Notes: generated from the sequence alone by a model not told the origin. Shown: positions 7,396-16,519, counted from the first letter of the stretch. The stretch is DNA of 64,000 nucleotides from Chitinolyticbacter meiyuanensis (GCF_008033135.1 NZ_CP041335.1:3291925-3355924), one strand, 5' to 3'. Numbers and translations: made by a program.

Positions 7396-7427
7396 ACGCC
7401 CAGCTGAGAAGTTGGGCGTTTGCTTTT
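7396..7427 (+). terminator. Intrinsic terminator, possible tR'-type
   Basis: Stem ACGCCCA (7396-7402), 10-nt loop, TGGGCGT (7413-7419), then TTGCTTTT. It follows the Q-like gene and precedes the late operon, so it is a natural target for antitermination. Confidence 0.7.
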
Positions 7428-7436
7428 GAGGTGCGC

Positions 7437-7619
7437 ATGAGCATAATCGACACAATTAATGTGAGCGTGACCGCGCGCTTCCGTTGGTGGGTATGGCCGC
7501 TAGTGTTTGCTCCCAAGGCTGTTGTTGCTTGCGGATTTCATCCGAATGTTGAGCGCATAGCCGCATTCATAGCTCGGAATGGCGTGCGGGCTAAAGTAGC
7601 GCTAAAGAGTGCGCGATGA
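7437..7619 (+). CDS. Small hydrophobic hypothetical protein
   Basis: 60 residues from ATG 7437 (GAGGTG 4 nt upstream; GTG 7431 also possible). A hydrophobic stretch RWWVWPLVFAPKAVVACGF could span or touch the membrane, followed by a basic tail. First gene after the terminator; function unknown. Confidence 0.5.
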   Translation: MSIIDTINVSVTARFRWWVWPLVFAPKAVVACGFHPNVERIAAFIARNGVRAKVALKSAR

Positions 7620-7951
7620 GTACTTTGGCTGACAAAAAACCGACATATGCGCCAGCATACATAGTCGGCGTTTATCCTGGCTTGGTGGAGCGAGCCAGGC
7701 AACTGGGTTATGCCCTAGCCCTGCATGGTTCCCTGCAGCGTGACCTTGATATCGTGGCAATTCCATGGGTCGAGAAGCCTTCCAGCGTTTTCGAGCTTGT
7801 CCAAGCACTTTGTGCGGAATTCGATGTGGCACCAAATCACGCGATTTCCGAGCCATCTATTCGACCGCACGGAAGGCTATCGTGGTCCATCCCCTTGTGG
7901 TGGGGTGCTTACGTTGATCTAAGTGTATTGCAGCCCAGTAAGGGTGATTAG
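7616..7951 (+). CDS. Nucleotidyltransferase-like small phage protein
   Basis: 111 residues in ATGA overlap with the previous gene. The segment YALALHGSLQRDLDIVAIPW carries a GS-x-x-RD-x-D signature like the catalytic GS...DxD motif of minimal nucleotidyltransferases. A late Trp-rich block (SWSIPLWWGAYVDLSVL) follows. Enzyme activity is unproven; the motif makes this more than a featureless gene. Confidence 0.5.
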   Translation: MSTLADKKPTYAPAYIVGVYPGLVERARQLGYALALHGSLQRDLDIVAIPWVEKPSSVFELVQALCAEFDVAPNHAISEPSIRPHGRLSWSIPLWWGAYVDLSVLQPSKGD

Positions 7952-7953
7952 AA

Positions 7954-8574
7954 ATGAGACCTTTGCCGCCAGAGCACATCGGGCGGTTCGGTCCTGATGA
8001 CTCACACCCAAAGAGCTATATCCCCGCGCCTGAGGTGCTGGCGTGGGTTAAAGAACACATCCTTGATGAGGATGGCGACCTCTACAACGAGGATCACGCC
8101 CACCTCGTCGAGGCAAACATTGCATTCCTTTGGGCTTCATCCGCCTTCACCAAGGCTGGACACACTGTTGTCGGCCAGGCTGAGGAAGTCATGTTCCGCT
8201 GCGGCCCTTGGCAACGAGGGCGCCAAGAGCAGCAGATGACCGAATGGTTCGGCTACGTGCCGGACTTCCTCATTACCTTGGCTGCTAGCTATTGCGAGCA
8301 ATGCAGTGATGCCGAGTTCTGCGCGCTGGTCGAGCACGAGCTTTATCACCTGGGGCATGCGCTGGATGACTTCGGCCAGCCCAAGTTCACCAAAGAAGGC
8401 CTGCCCAAGATCGCCATCCGTGGGCACGACGTGGAAGAGTTCACGGGCGTGGTAAGGCGATATGGCGCGAGCGCTGAAGTACAAGACCTCCTTGACGCCG
8501 CCAAAGGCCGTCCAGAGGTATCCCAAATCAACGTGGCGAGGGCCTGCGGCACCTGTCTGCTTAAGTCGGCCTGA
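7954..8574 (+). CDS. Putative phage metallopeptidase
   Basis: 206 residues. CALVEHELYHLGHALDDFG contains an HExxH zinc-protease motif (HELYH, about residue 130), and the upstream GYVPDFLITLAASY block suits the phage metallopeptidase family. It lies just before the terminase genes, a common position. Substrate unknown; it may modify host or capsid proteins. Confidence 0.75.
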   Translation: MRPLPPEHIGRFGPDDSHPKSYIPAPEVLAWVKEHILDEDGDLYNEDHAHLVEANIAFLWASSAFTKAGHTVVGQAEEVMFRCGPWQRGRQEQQMTEWFGYVPDFLITLAASYCEQCSDAEFCALVEHELYHLGHALDDFGQPKFTKEGLPKIAIRGHDVEEFTGVVRRYGASAEVQDLLDAAKGRPEVSQINVARACGTCLLKSA

Positions 8575-8607
8575 AAAACTGACCGGTTCTGACGGACGAC
8601 TACACCT

Positions 8608-9084
8608 ATGGCAGCACTAGGAAGCGAGGCCAAAGCCTTCATCGTTCAGGCGCTGGCCTGCTTCGACACGCCATCTCAGGTTGCCGAGGCAGTCAAGAAC
8701 GAGTTTGGCCTGACCATTTCACGCCAGCAGGTCGAATCGCACGACCCAACCAAGTACGCTGGTCGTGGGCTAGGCAAGAAGTGGGCAGACATGTTTCACG
8801 AATGCCGAAGGGTGTTCCGTGAGCAAACCATCGACATCCCGATTGCCAACCGGGCATTCAGACTCCGCGCCTTGGGCCGCATGGCTGAGCGCGCTGAGAA
8901 CATGCGAAACCTCGCCTTGACCGCCCAGTTGTTGGAGCAGGCAGCCAAGGAAGTCGGCGACGTGTATGTGAACCGCCAAGCCAAGGCTGACGGTACTGGA
9001 GATGCGCCGACGCCAACCCGAGTTGAAGTCGCAATCGTCGACGCCAGGAAGCCCGATGCCGACGCTGAACGTTCCTCAGGGTAA
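8608..9084 (+). CDS. Terminase small subunit (DUF2280 type)
   Basis: 158 residues. An N-terminal HTH-like region (FIVQALACFDTPSQVAEAVK) and the central block RLRALGRMAERAENMRNLAL resemble DUF2280 terminase small subunits, which recognise phage DNA and hand it to the motor. The 3' end overlaps the large subunit start by 29 bases, as usual for terS/terL pairs. Confidence 0.8.
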   Translation: MAALGSEAKAFIVQALACFDTPSQVAEAVKNEFGLTISRQQVESHDPTKYAGRGLGKKWADMFHECRRVFREQTIDIPIANRAFRLRALGRMAERAENMRNLALTAQLLEQAAKEVGDVYVNRQAKADGTGDAPTPTRVEVAIVDARKPDADAERSSG

Positions 9085-10351
9085 CTTCCTTGCCCTGCCG
9101 CACAAGTTCCGCGCGTTTGTAGCTGGTTTCGGCTCTGGCAAGACGTGGGTTGGCTGCGCCGGGCTCTGCAAGCACGTATGGGAATGGCCTGGAATCAACT
9201 CTGGCTACTTCGCCCCTACCTATCCGCAGATCCGTGACATCTTCTTCCCCACGATCGAGGAAGTGGCGTTTGACTGGGGCCTAAGGGTCAAGACGAAGGA
9301 AAGCGACAAGGAAGTTGAGTTCTACTCCGGTGGGCAGTACCGCAGCACCACGATCTGCAGATCGATGGAAAAGCCGCAGACCATCGTCGGCTTCAAGATT
9401 GGCCATGCCCTAGTCGATGAGCTCGACGTGCTGACTGTGCTCAAAGCACAGCACGCATGGCGCAAGATCATTGCCCGGATGCGCTACAACGAGCCGGGAC
9501 TGCGAAATGGCGTGGACGTCACCACGACGCCCGAGGGGTTCAAGTTCGTCCACCAGCAGTTTGTGAAGCAGCTGCGGGATAGGCCACATCTGGCCCAGCT
9601 GTATGGCCTGATACAGGCGAGCACGTTCGACAACGAGCTCAACCTGCCACCGGACTACATCCCGTCGCTGATGGAGTCTTATCCGGAGCAGCTGATCCAG
9701 GCCTACCTGGAAGGCAAGTTCGTCAACCTGACATCGGGCACGGTCTATCACGCCTACAGCCGCGAGATGAACGGCTGCCGTGACGTGCACCAGCCTGGCG
9801 AGCAGCTGCACATCGGCATGGACTTCAACGTGGGCAAGATGTCAGCGATCACGCACGTGAAGCGTGACGGGCTGCCTCGTGCAGTCGACGAGATCATGAA
9901 TGGCTACGACACGCCAGACATGATCCAGAAGATCAAAGAGCGCTACTGGCGCTTCGATGGGACCAAATACGTCAGTACCTGTGAGATCCACGTTTACCCC
10001 GATGCGTCCGGTGATTCGCGCAAGTCGGTGAACGCTAGCGTGACTGACATCGCCCTGCTGAAGCAGGCCGGATTCAAAGTACGAGCGCCAGAGGCAAACC
10101 CGCCCGTGAAAGACCGTGTGAACGCCATGAACGCCATGTTCTGCAATGCGCAGGGCGAGCGGCGCTATCTGGTGAATGCGGATCGCTGTCCGACCTATGC
10201 CGATTGCCTGGAGCAGCAGGTATGGGCCACGAACGGTGAGCCAGACAAGTCTCAGGGCAACGACCACCCGAACGATGCGGGTGGCTACTTCATCCACAAA
10301 GAATTCCCGATCGTACGACCCGTAGTGTCGTCTACCCCACTCAGGATGTAA
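9056..10351 (+). CDS. Terminase large subunit
   Basis: 431 residues from ATG 9056 (a longer frame from 9002 would run deep into terS). Walker A GFGSGKT lies near residue 24 and Walker B HALVDELDVL near 117. The nuclease half shows acidic positions in LHIGMDFNVGK, PDASGDSRK and DHPNDAGGYF. It drives ATP-dependent packaging into proheads and cuts the concatemer. Confidence 0.92.
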   Translation: MPTLNVPQGNFLALPHKFRAFVAGFGSGKTWVGCAGLCKHVWEWPGINSGYFAPTYPQIRDIFFPTIEEVAFDWGLRVKTKESDKEVEFYSGGQYRSTTICRSMEKPQTIVGFKIGHALVDELDVLTVLKAQHAWRKIIARMRYNEPGLRNGVDVTTTPEGFKFVHQQFVKQLRDRPHLAQLYGLIQASTFDNELNLPPDYIPSLMESYPEQLIQAYLEGKFVNLTSGTVYHAYSREMNGCRDVHQPGEQLHIGMDFNVGKMSAITHVKRDGLPRAVDEIMNGYDTPDMIQKIKERYWRFDGTKYVSTCEIHVYPDASGDSRKSVNASVTDIALLKQAGFKVRAPEANPPVKDRVNAMNAMFCNAQGERRYLVNADRCPTYADCLEQQVWATNGEPDKSQGNDHPNDAGGYFIHKEFPIVRPVVSSTPLRM

Positions 10352-10354
10352 CGC

Positions 10355-11764
10355 ATGAGCAACGACCCGAGCCAAGCCAGCCAGGCAGTATTGGCGATGC
10401 GCGAGGACTGGGCCATCGTCGATGCGCTGATGGGTGGGACGAAGGCCATGCGCGCCGCGGGCACGCAGTTCTTGCCCAAGTGGCCCAAGGAAGAGGACGA
10501 CGCCTACCGCTGCCGTCTGAGTGTATCCACACTGCTGCCGGCCTATAGCGAGACAGTCCAGAACATGACCGGCCGTGTGTTCGCGGAGCCAATTCAGCTC
10601 GGCGAGGACGTTCCCGAGCAAATCGCTGGCTACGCACAGAACATCGACAGCCAGGGCGACAACCTGCAGGTATGGGCCCAGCGCGTCTTCAGCATCGGCC
10701 TGTCGCATGGCCTGTGCTACGTGCTGGTGGACTATGCCAGTACGGTGAATGAGGACGGCGAGCCGACTATCCGCAACCGCGCCGAGGAAATCGCTGCTGG
10801 CGTGCGGCCCTATGTGGTGCTGGTGGGTCCGAAGCAGGTGATCGGCTGGAAGTCGGCGAGCCAGAACGGTACCGAAGTGCTCACGCAGTTCCGCTACATG
10901 GAGTGCGTCGACGAGCCAGACCCGGAAAACGTGTTTGCCACGACGCAGGTCGAGCAGATTCGCGTGCTTGAGCCTGGTAGCTGGGCAACGTACCGCAAGA
11001 CCAAGGGCGCAGGTGGCCGCGACGAGTGGACACTACACCAGGAAGGTACGACCTCCCTCGACTACATCCCGCTCGCCACTTTCTATACCAAGCGCACTGG
11101 CTTCATGACCGCCACGCCGCCGCTGATGGAGCTGGCACATCTCAACATCAAGCACTGGCAGAGCCAGAGCGACCAGGACAACATCCTGCATGTCGCTCGG
11201 GTGCCACTGCTGGCGCTGATCGGCGTCGAAGATACCAACTTCGAACTTCAAATCGGCACCAGCCAAGCGACCAAGATCCCCAAGGACGGGGATATGAAAT
11301 TCGTTGAGCACACTGGCAAGGCCATCGAGGCCGGGCGTGATGCGCTCTCAGACCTCGTTGACGACATGCGCGTTGCTGGCGCCAAGCTCCTGCAGAAGGA
11401 GAAGCAGGCGACCAAGACTGCCGCACAAGCCGAGGAAGAAGCCGCCCAAGAGATGAGCCCGCTAGAGACCATGGCGGGCCAGCTTGAAGACTTCCTGGAT
11501 CAGGTGTTGCAGTACATGGCCGACTGGCTCGGCGTCGATGAGGGCGGCCACGTCGAGGTTAATGGAAACTTTATGCCGGACTTTGTCCCCGAGGTATCCA
11601 TTCCTGCCCTTGTTCAGCTCACGAATGCTGGGAAGATTTCCGACGAGACGATGTTCAACGAACTGCAGCGTCGTGGGATTTTGTCGCCGGATATTGATTG
11701 GCAGTCGGAATCGGAACGGATAGCAATGCAGGGGCCGCAGCTCGGGACACTTGGATCGGGTTAG
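10355..11764 (+). CDS. Portal protein (DUF4055 type)
   Basis: 469 residues, starting 3 bases after the terminase stop. Its length, place after terL, and blocks such as YRCRLSVSTLLPAYSETVQN, WQSQSDQDNILHVARVPLLA and AKLLQKEKQATKTAAQAEEE fit DUF4055 portal proteins. The portal forms the dodecameric ring at the capsid vertex through which DNA passes. The C-terminal acidic/Gln-rich region probably faces the head interior. Confidence 0.85.
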   Translation: MSNDPSQASQAVLAMREDWAIVDALMGGTKAMRAAGTQFLPKWPKEEDDAYRCRLSVSTLLPAYSETVQNMTGRVFAEPIQLGEDVPEQIAGYAQNIDSQGDNLQVWAQRVFSIGLSHGLCYVLVDYASTVNEDGEPTIRNRAEEIAAGVRPYVVLVGPKQVIGWKSASQNGTEVLTQFRYMECVDEPDPENVFATTQVEQIRVLEPGSWATYRKTKGAGGRDEWTLHQEGTTSLDYIPLATFYTKRTGFMTATPPLMELAHLNIKHWQSQSDQDNILHVARVPLLALIGVEDTNFELQIGTSQATKIPKDGDMKFVEHTGKAIEAGRDALSDLVDDMRVAGAKLLQKEKQATKTAAQAEEEAAQEMSPLETMAGQLEDFLDQVLQYMADWLGVDEGGHVEVNGNFMPDFVPEVSIPALVQLTNAGKISDETMFNELQRRGILSPDIDWQSESERIAMQGPQLGTLGSG

Positions 11765-11803
11765 TAAATGCCGGCATGAAGCAGCTGCTGTTAGGGAAAA
11801 GCG

Positions 11804-12925
11804 ATGCCATCCGTGAATGAGAAGTTGCAAGATGCGCTGATAAATCACCAGGTTGACCTGCAGCAGCTGAGTAATGCCGAGGTACGCAAGATAGTCGCGC
11901 TACTCAACCGGGTAGACAAGGAGCTAGCCGCAGCGCTGGAAGCTGCGGTATCTCGCATGGACAAAGGTCGCTTCACGGTCAGGTACATGGCCGAAGTGCT
12001 CAAGTCAGTGCGTGAGCTCAATGCTCAAGCCTATGCAAGTGTTGGCGAAGTGCTGGAGCAGGACCTGGAGGAGCTGGCCGAATACGAGCTCGGTTATCAG
12101 CATCAGCTTTTCGAGTCAACGATTCCGGCCGCCGTCTTGGCTGAATTCCCATTGGCTCAAGCCAATCTGCAGCAGGTACGAAGCGCCGCGTTTTCGCGGC
12201 CGTTCCAAGGAAAGCTCCTGAAGGACTGGCTTTCCAATATTGAAGCGGCACGCGCTGAAGCAATTCGCGACGCAATCCGTATGGGGATTGTGGAGGGCCT
12301 GACCACGCCACAGATCGTCAGCAGGATCATGGGCCTGCGCGATAACAACTTTGAAGATGGGCTACTGCAGCGCAGCCGCCGTGACGTCGAGACGATGGTG
12401 CGGACTGCAATCAGTCATGTGGCTCAGGGCGCACGCGACGCATTCTATGAAGCGAACGGCGATATCATCGCCAGCGTGAAGTGGTTAAGTGTCCTTGATG
12501 CGCGGACAAGCTCCCCGTGCCGCCTCCGCGATGGGCTGTTGTATACAAACGAAACACACAGGCCAATCAGCCACTCTGTGCCGTGGCTCGCAGGACCAGG
12601 CCGACTGCATTTCAACTGCCGGTCAAACTCTGTGCCGATTTTGAAGTCGATCGAAGAGTTGAAGCTGCAGGGCCTTAAAATAGATGAAGGCACACGAGCA
12701 AGTATGGATGGCTATGTCCCGGCCGACATGCCCTACAGCGATTGGTTTTCCAAGCAATCCGCAGCGCGGCAGGATGAGATAGTGGGCCCCACGCGAGGGC
12801 AGCTTTTCCGGAAGGGTGAACTGAACTTCGATCGCTTCTACAACGACAAGGGCAAGTACTTGACGCTAGACGAGCTTCGGAAGCGAGACCGAGCAGCATT
12901 TGAGCGCGCTGGCTTAGCCAGCTAA
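11804..12925 (+). CDS. Head morphogenesis protein, SPP1 gp7/MuF type
   Basis: 373 residues. The N-terminal half is helical; the C-terminal minor-head domain shows VETMVRTAISHVAQGARDAF, WLSVLDARTSSPCRLRDGLL and GRLHFNCRSNSVP, all diagnostic of the gp7/MuF family. Such proteins are carried in the capsid and ejected with DNA or help assembly. Adjacent to portal, as expected. Confidence 0.88.
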   Translation: MPSVNEKLQDALINHQVDLQQLSNAEVRKIVALLNRVDKELAAALEAAVSRMDKGRFTVRYMAEVLKSVRELNAQAYASVGEVLEQDLEELAEYELGYQHQLFESTIPAAVLAEFPLAQANLQQVRSAAFSRPFQGKLLKDWLSNIEAARAEAIRDAIRMGIVEGLTTPQIVSRIMGLRDNNFEDGLLQRSRRDVETMVRTAISHVAQGARDAFYEANGDIIASVKWLSVLDARTSSPCRLRDGLLYTNETHRPISHSVPWLAGPGRLHFNCRSNSVPILKSIEELKLQGLKIDEGTRASMDGYVPADMPYSDWFSKQSAARQDEIVGPTRGQLFRKGELNFDRFYNDKGKYLTLDELRKRDRAAFERAGLAS

Positions 12926-12934
12926 TATCCCCGC

Positions 12935-13186
12935 ATGCCTGAAAAATCAAAGTTTCATGTGATCGCCGGAACGCCACCTCCAGCAACTCAGCTGGAAGAG
13001 GTGCGAAAAATCGTACGCGCTATGCCCAAGCCGGCTTCGATGCTGCAGTGCCATCGGTGTGGCGGTCGAGAGATCATGGAGACCAAAATCGGAGCGCTGC
13101 TGAAAAACGGGAAGGTTTCTGGAGGTACAAAGCAGTACCTGTGCGCCTCCTGTTTCCTAAAAGGTGAGCGCGTCTTATTGAAGTGA
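12935..13186 (+). CDS. Small zinc-ribbon phage protein
   Basis: 83 residues, 9 bases after the MuF stop. Two CxxC pairs (CHRCGG and CASCFL) about 34 residues apart form a zinc ribbon. Similar small ribbons sit beside head genes in several phages; a role in regulation or assembly is unknown. Confidence 0.6.
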   Translation: MPEKSKFHVIAGTPPPATQLEEVRKIVRAMPKPASMLQCHRCGGREIMETKIGALLKNGKVSGGTKQYLCASCFLKGERVLLK

Positions 13187-13202
13187 CTGCAATGCAATTA
13201 GA

Positions 13203-13262
13203 GAGCCCGCCCAGTGCGAGCTTTTTGCTTTTCTGGCCCCGGCTAACCACCGGGGCTTCTTC
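13203..13262 (+). terminator. Tandem terminator hairpins before scaffold gene
   Basis: Two structures lie back to back: an imperfect stem AGCCCGC...GCGAGCT followed by TTTTT (13203-13225), and GCCCCGG-CTAACCA-CCGGGGC (13236-13256) followed by TTCTTC. They probably tune readthrough from packaging genes into the capsid genes. Confidence 0.6.
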
Positions 13263-13338
13263 ATGCCTGCTCTCCGGATGGACGTAGGCGCATCGGGCCG
13301 GATGGCTCATCACGGGGCGGATGCCCGAGGAAGTACAC

Positions 13339-14115
13339 ATGCCTTTCAAGTTTGACGCTGACGGCCACATCGTGGTCCAGGAAGTGAACGGCCAAAAACT
13401 GCCAGTTTTCACCAGCCCTGATGGCAAGGATGCCCCCTTCGATGCGGACAGCACGGTTGCCACCATTGGGCGCCTGAACGGCGAAGCGAAGGGCCACCGC
13501 GAACGCGCGGAAGCGGCCGAAGCAAAGCTGAAGAGCTATGACGGCATCGCCGATCCTGCTGCTGCCCTCAAGGCGCTTTCGACGCTGAAGAACCTCGACG
13601 AGAAAAACCTGATTGCTGCCGGCGACCGTGACAAGGCGGTATCCGAGGCGGTGAAGAGCGTCGAGGAGAAATATGCCCCCATCGTCCAGGAAGTCGAGAC
13701 GCTGAAGGGTCAACTGAACAGCCACCTCATCGGTGGCGCGTTCGCGCAATCCAAGTTCATCGCTGAGAAATTCGCTGCTGAAGGCCCAGCTGGCGTCGAG
13801 ATCGCCCGCGCGCTGTTCGGCAACAGTCTCAAGGTCGAGGACGGCAAGGTTGTGGGATACGACGCCCAAGGCAACAAGCTGTATTCACGTACCCGCCACG
13901 GTGAGCTGGCAACGGCAGAAGAAGCAATTGAGCTGCTCGTCGATGCCTACCCGCACAAAAACCACATTCTCAAGAGTTCCGGCGCCAACGGTGGTGGCGC
14001 AGGGCATGGCAACGGCAAAGCCGGAGCCAAATCCATCAGCCGCTCGCAGTACGACGCAATGTCGCCGCAGGACCAGGCCAGCTTTGCCCGTTCCGGTGGC
14101 GCTGTGAGCGACTGA
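13339..14115 (+). CDS. Head scaffolding protein
   Basis: 258 residues from ATG 13339, chosen because GAGGAAG sits 5 nt upstream (ATG 13321 is possible). Long charged helices (GHRERAEAAEAKLKSYDGIA; VEEKYAPIVQEVETLKGQL), a Gly-rich linker near residue 220, and position directly before the coat gene mark it as scaffold. It would chaperone coat assembly and leave the prohead. Confidence 0.75.
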   Translation: MPFKFDADGHIVVQEVNGQKLPVFTSPDGKDAPFDADSTVATIGRLNGEAKGHRERAEAAEAKLKSYDGIADPAAALKALSTLKNLDEKNLIAAGDRDKAVSEAVKSVEEKYAPIVQEVETLKGQLNSHLIGGAFAQSKFIAEKFAAEGPAGVEIARALFGNSLKVEDGKVVGYDAQGNKLYSRTRHGELATAEEAIELLVDAYPHKNHILKSSGANGGGAGHGNGKAGAKSISRSQYDAMSPQDQASFARSGGAVSD

Positions 14116-14213
14116 ACACCATCAACATGCCGGCCCCTGGATGGGGGTCGGTGCTTGGGTCGGATGACCCACAAGTCTGAACACTCAACATCGATCCCAC
14201 AAAGGAGCCAAAC

Positions 14214-15377
14214 ATGGCTAACACTCTCACGGGGCTGATCCCCACTCTCTACAACGCGCTGGATGTCGTTTCGCGCGAGCTGGTCGGTTTCATCCCGGCC
14301 GTTTCTGCAGATATGACCTACGAGCGAGCCGCTGTCGGTCAAACCGTCATGTCGCCCGTTACCCCGGCGGCTACCGCCTCGGATATCACGCCAGCTGTGA
14401 CGCCGCCAAACGATGGTGACCAAACCATCGGCAACGTGCAGATGACCATTACCAAGGCCCGTCGCGTGCCGATCCGCTGGAACGGCGAGGAAAAGCGCGG
14501 CCTGGACAACAACGGCGCCAGCTACAACACCATCCTGTCGCAGCAGATCCAGCAAGGCATGCGCACGCTGGTGAACGAGATCGAATCCGACCTCGCAGCC
14601 CTGCACCTCAAGGCCTCGCGTGCCTATGGCACTGCCGGCACCGCACCATTCGGCACCGCCGCTGACCTCAGCGATTCGGCTGGCGCACTCCGCATCCTGG
14701 AAGAAAACGGCGCACAAGGCCTGGACTTCCAGCTGGTGCTGGGCACCGCCGCAATGGCCAATCTGCGCGGCAAGCAATCGGTGCTGTTCAAGGTGAACGA
14801 AGCCGGCCGTGAGGACATGCTGCGCAACGGCATCACTGACCGTCTGCAAGGCCTGGCGCTGCGTCAATCGGCACAGGTGAAGAGCTTCACCGCAGGCACT
14901 GGCGCGTCCGCCACCACCAACAACGCTGGCTATGCCGTCGGCGCAACCAGCATCACGCTGGCTTCCGCAGGCACTGGCACCATCCTGGCGGGTGACGTGA
15001 TCAGCTTCTCCGGCGACACCAATAAGTACGTGGTGGTGACCGGCGATACTGACGTGAGCAATGGCGGGACCATCGTCATCGCTGCACCGGGTCTGCAAAA
15101 AGCCATTCCGGCCGCTGCAACCAACATCACCGTGACCGCGACCAGCGCGCGCAACATGTTCTTCGCACGTTCTGCCATCGCACTCGCCACCCGTGCACCG
15201 GCACTGCCCGAACAGGGCGACTCCGCCGTTGATCGCATGATCGTTACTGACCCGCTGACCGGCCTGAGCTTCGAAATCTCGATGTATGCCCAGTACCGCC
15301 AGATGCAGTACGAAATCGCGATGGCGTGGGGTTGCGCGGCGGTGAAGCCCGATCACATTGGCCTGTTGCTGGGCTAA
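14214..15377 (+). CDS. Major capsid protein, P22 coat-like
   Basis: 387 residues. MANTLTGLIPTLYNALDVV and RRVPIRWNGEEKRGLDNNG resemble the P22 gp5 coat family (HK97 fold). An Ala/Thr/Gly-rich beta segment at about residues 224-310 (GYAVGATSITLASAG; DVISFSGDTNKYVVV) looks like the inserted Ig-like or I-domain of this family. Good RBS AAAGGAGC upstream and a strong terminator downstream fit the most abundant virion protein. Confidence 0.88.
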   Translation: MANTLTGLIPTLYNALDVVSRELVGFIPAVSADMTYERAAVGQTVMSPVTPAATASDITPAVTPPNDGDQTIGNVQMTITKARRVPIRWNGEEKRGLDNNGASYNTILSQQIQQGMRTLVNEIESDLAALHLKASRAYGTAGTAPFGTAADLSDSAGALRILEENGAQGLDFQLVLGTAAMANLRGKQSVLFKVNEAGREDMLRNGITDRLQGLALRQSAQVKSFTAGTGASATTNNAGYAVGATSITLASAGTGTILAGDVISFSGDTNKYVVVTGDTDVSNGGTIVIAAPGLQKAIPAAATNITVTATSARNMFFARSAIALATRAPALPEQGDSAVDRMIVTDPLTGLSFEISMYAQYRQMQYEIAMAWGCAAVKPDHIGLLLG

Positions 15378-15385
15378 CCAACACA

Positions 15386-15410
15386 GGGGGCTTCGGCCCC
15401 CTTCTTCTTT
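15386..15410 (+). terminator. Intrinsic terminator after capsid gene
   Basis: GGGGGC (15386-15391), TTCG tetraloop, GCCCCC (15396-15401), then TTCTTCTTT. A stable UUCG-type hairpin just after the coat gene; likely limits readthrough or protects the capsid mRNA 3' end. Confidence 0.8.
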
Positions 15411-15422
15411 CTGGAGCCATCC

Positions 15423-15602
15423 ATGAAACAGCTGAAGGTGCAGCCCTGGGGTAAAGACCAGGGCGATTACGTACTCATCAACGAAGAGGACTTCGATCCA
15501 GACTTCCACGTGAAGCTGGACGAGGCCCCGGCCGAGAAGGCCAAGCCTGGCCGCAAGTCCACAAAGACGGCCGAGCAATCGGGCGATGCCCAGGCGGTGT
15601 AA
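15423..15602 (+). CDS. Small acidic head-region protein
   Basis: 59 residues, ATG 15423 with TGGAG upstream. It reads MKQLKVQPWGKDQGDYVLIN, then EEDFDPDFHVKLDE and a Lys/Ala tail. Such small proteins commonly lie between coat and connector genes; possibly a head decoration or neck accessory, unproven. Confidence 0.6.
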   Translation: MKQLKVQPWGKDQGDYVLINEEDFDPDFHVKLDEAPAEKAKPGRKSTKTAEQSGDAQAV

Positions 15603-15605
15603 CCC

Positions 15606-16091
15606 ATGGCACTGGTGATCGAAGATGGCACGGGCCGCATTGACGCCGATTCGTTCGTCTCGGTCGCCGATGCAGACATCTACCACAGCGGCCGTGGCAA
15701 CACGGCATGGGCGAGCCTGACCAGCGACGTGAAGGAGCAGCGGTTGCGCAATGCCGCGTCCTACCTGTCGTTTTCCTGGAGCTACGGCGGCTCGCTGTAC
15801 AACCTTGACCAGGCGCTGGCCTTCCCCCGGCTCATCAACGGCGTGAAATACGACGTGAGCGGAGCGCCAGCCCGAGTTAAGCAGGCCCAAATGGAGCTTG
15901 CGTTGCAGGCCAGCCTGACCGGTGCATCTGCAGTGGGCACAGCGCAGGTGATCCGCCAGAAGGTGGACGTGATCGAAACCGAGTATGCGGAGGGCGTGGT
16001 CAGTACGTCAGAGCGCTACCCATACGTGACGAACCTGCTGGTGCCGTATCTCGATGGCGGCCCCGGCCAGCTCAAAATGGTGCGCGCATGA
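15606..16091 (+). CDS. Head-tail connector, DnaT-like/neck type
   Basis: 161 residues. MALVIEDGTGRIDADSFVSV and VADADIYHSGRGNTAW match the DnaT-like ssDNA-binding/neck family that occupies the adaptor position in siphophages. Helical middle (KEQRLRNAASYLSFSW; RVKQAQMELALQASLTG) is consistent with a gp6-like adaptor. It would attach under the portal. Confidence 0.7.
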   Translation: MALVIEDGTGRIDADSFVSVADADIYHSGRGNTAWASLTSDVKEQRLRNAASYLSFSWSYGGSLYNLDQALAFPRLINGVKYDVSGAPARVKQAQMELALQASLTGASAVGTAQVIRQKVDVIETEYAEGVVSTSERYPYVTNLLVPYLDGGPGQLKMVRA

Positions 16092-16519
16092 GCGACAGTG
16101 CGTTGATGCACAAAGAGCTGTTTTGGCTTATGTGCAAAGAAAAGCTTGGCCAAGGCATCGGCCGAATGGCTTTCAGCACTGACGTGCTTCCCAATTCGGT
16201 GATCAAGGTCGAAGAAGGTGCTGGCAGCTTCCAAAACATCGTCGAATGGGAGACATGGAAGCGGGTTGAGCACACCGAATACGCCAAGTGGTTTGCGCCG
16301 TGCGAATGGATATCGCCAAGTGGCTCGGTGCTGATCATGCGGCGAACGAAGCAGGTGAGAAGCTACCCGAAAGAGATGCCTGTTTTCCTCGCTGACTTCA
16401 AGCGGGCCAACTACGGGATGATTGGCAGGCAGATCGTGTGCCATGACTACGGCACCAACATGTTGTTCGAACGTGGCATGTCGAAGCGCATGCAAAAAGT
16501 GGAGTGGTGGGACCTATGA
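16088..16519 (+). CDS. Unknown protein in the connector cluster
   Basis: 143 residues, coupled on both sides by 4-base overlaps. SVIKVEEGAGSFQNIVEWET, WFAPCEWISPSGSVLIMRRT and CHDYGTNMLFERG recall pieces of a minimal protein-kinase-like fold, but catalytic motifs are not complete. Proteins with this pattern recur beside P22-like coat genes in my recollection without a set function. Its place does not match any standard connector. Confidence 0.55.
   Translation: MSDSALMHKELFWLMCKEKLGQGIGRMAFSTDVLPNSVIKVEEGAGSFQNIVEWETWKRVEHTEYAKWFAPCEWISPSGSVLIMRRTKQVRSYPKEMPVFLADFKRANYGMIGRQIVCHDYGTNMLFERGMSKRMQKVEWWDL

Noticed and set aside
13947..15890. 647-codon open frame on the minus strand
   Set aside because: Antisense to scaffold, capsid and connector genes, with His/Arg-rich shadow composition and no motifs.
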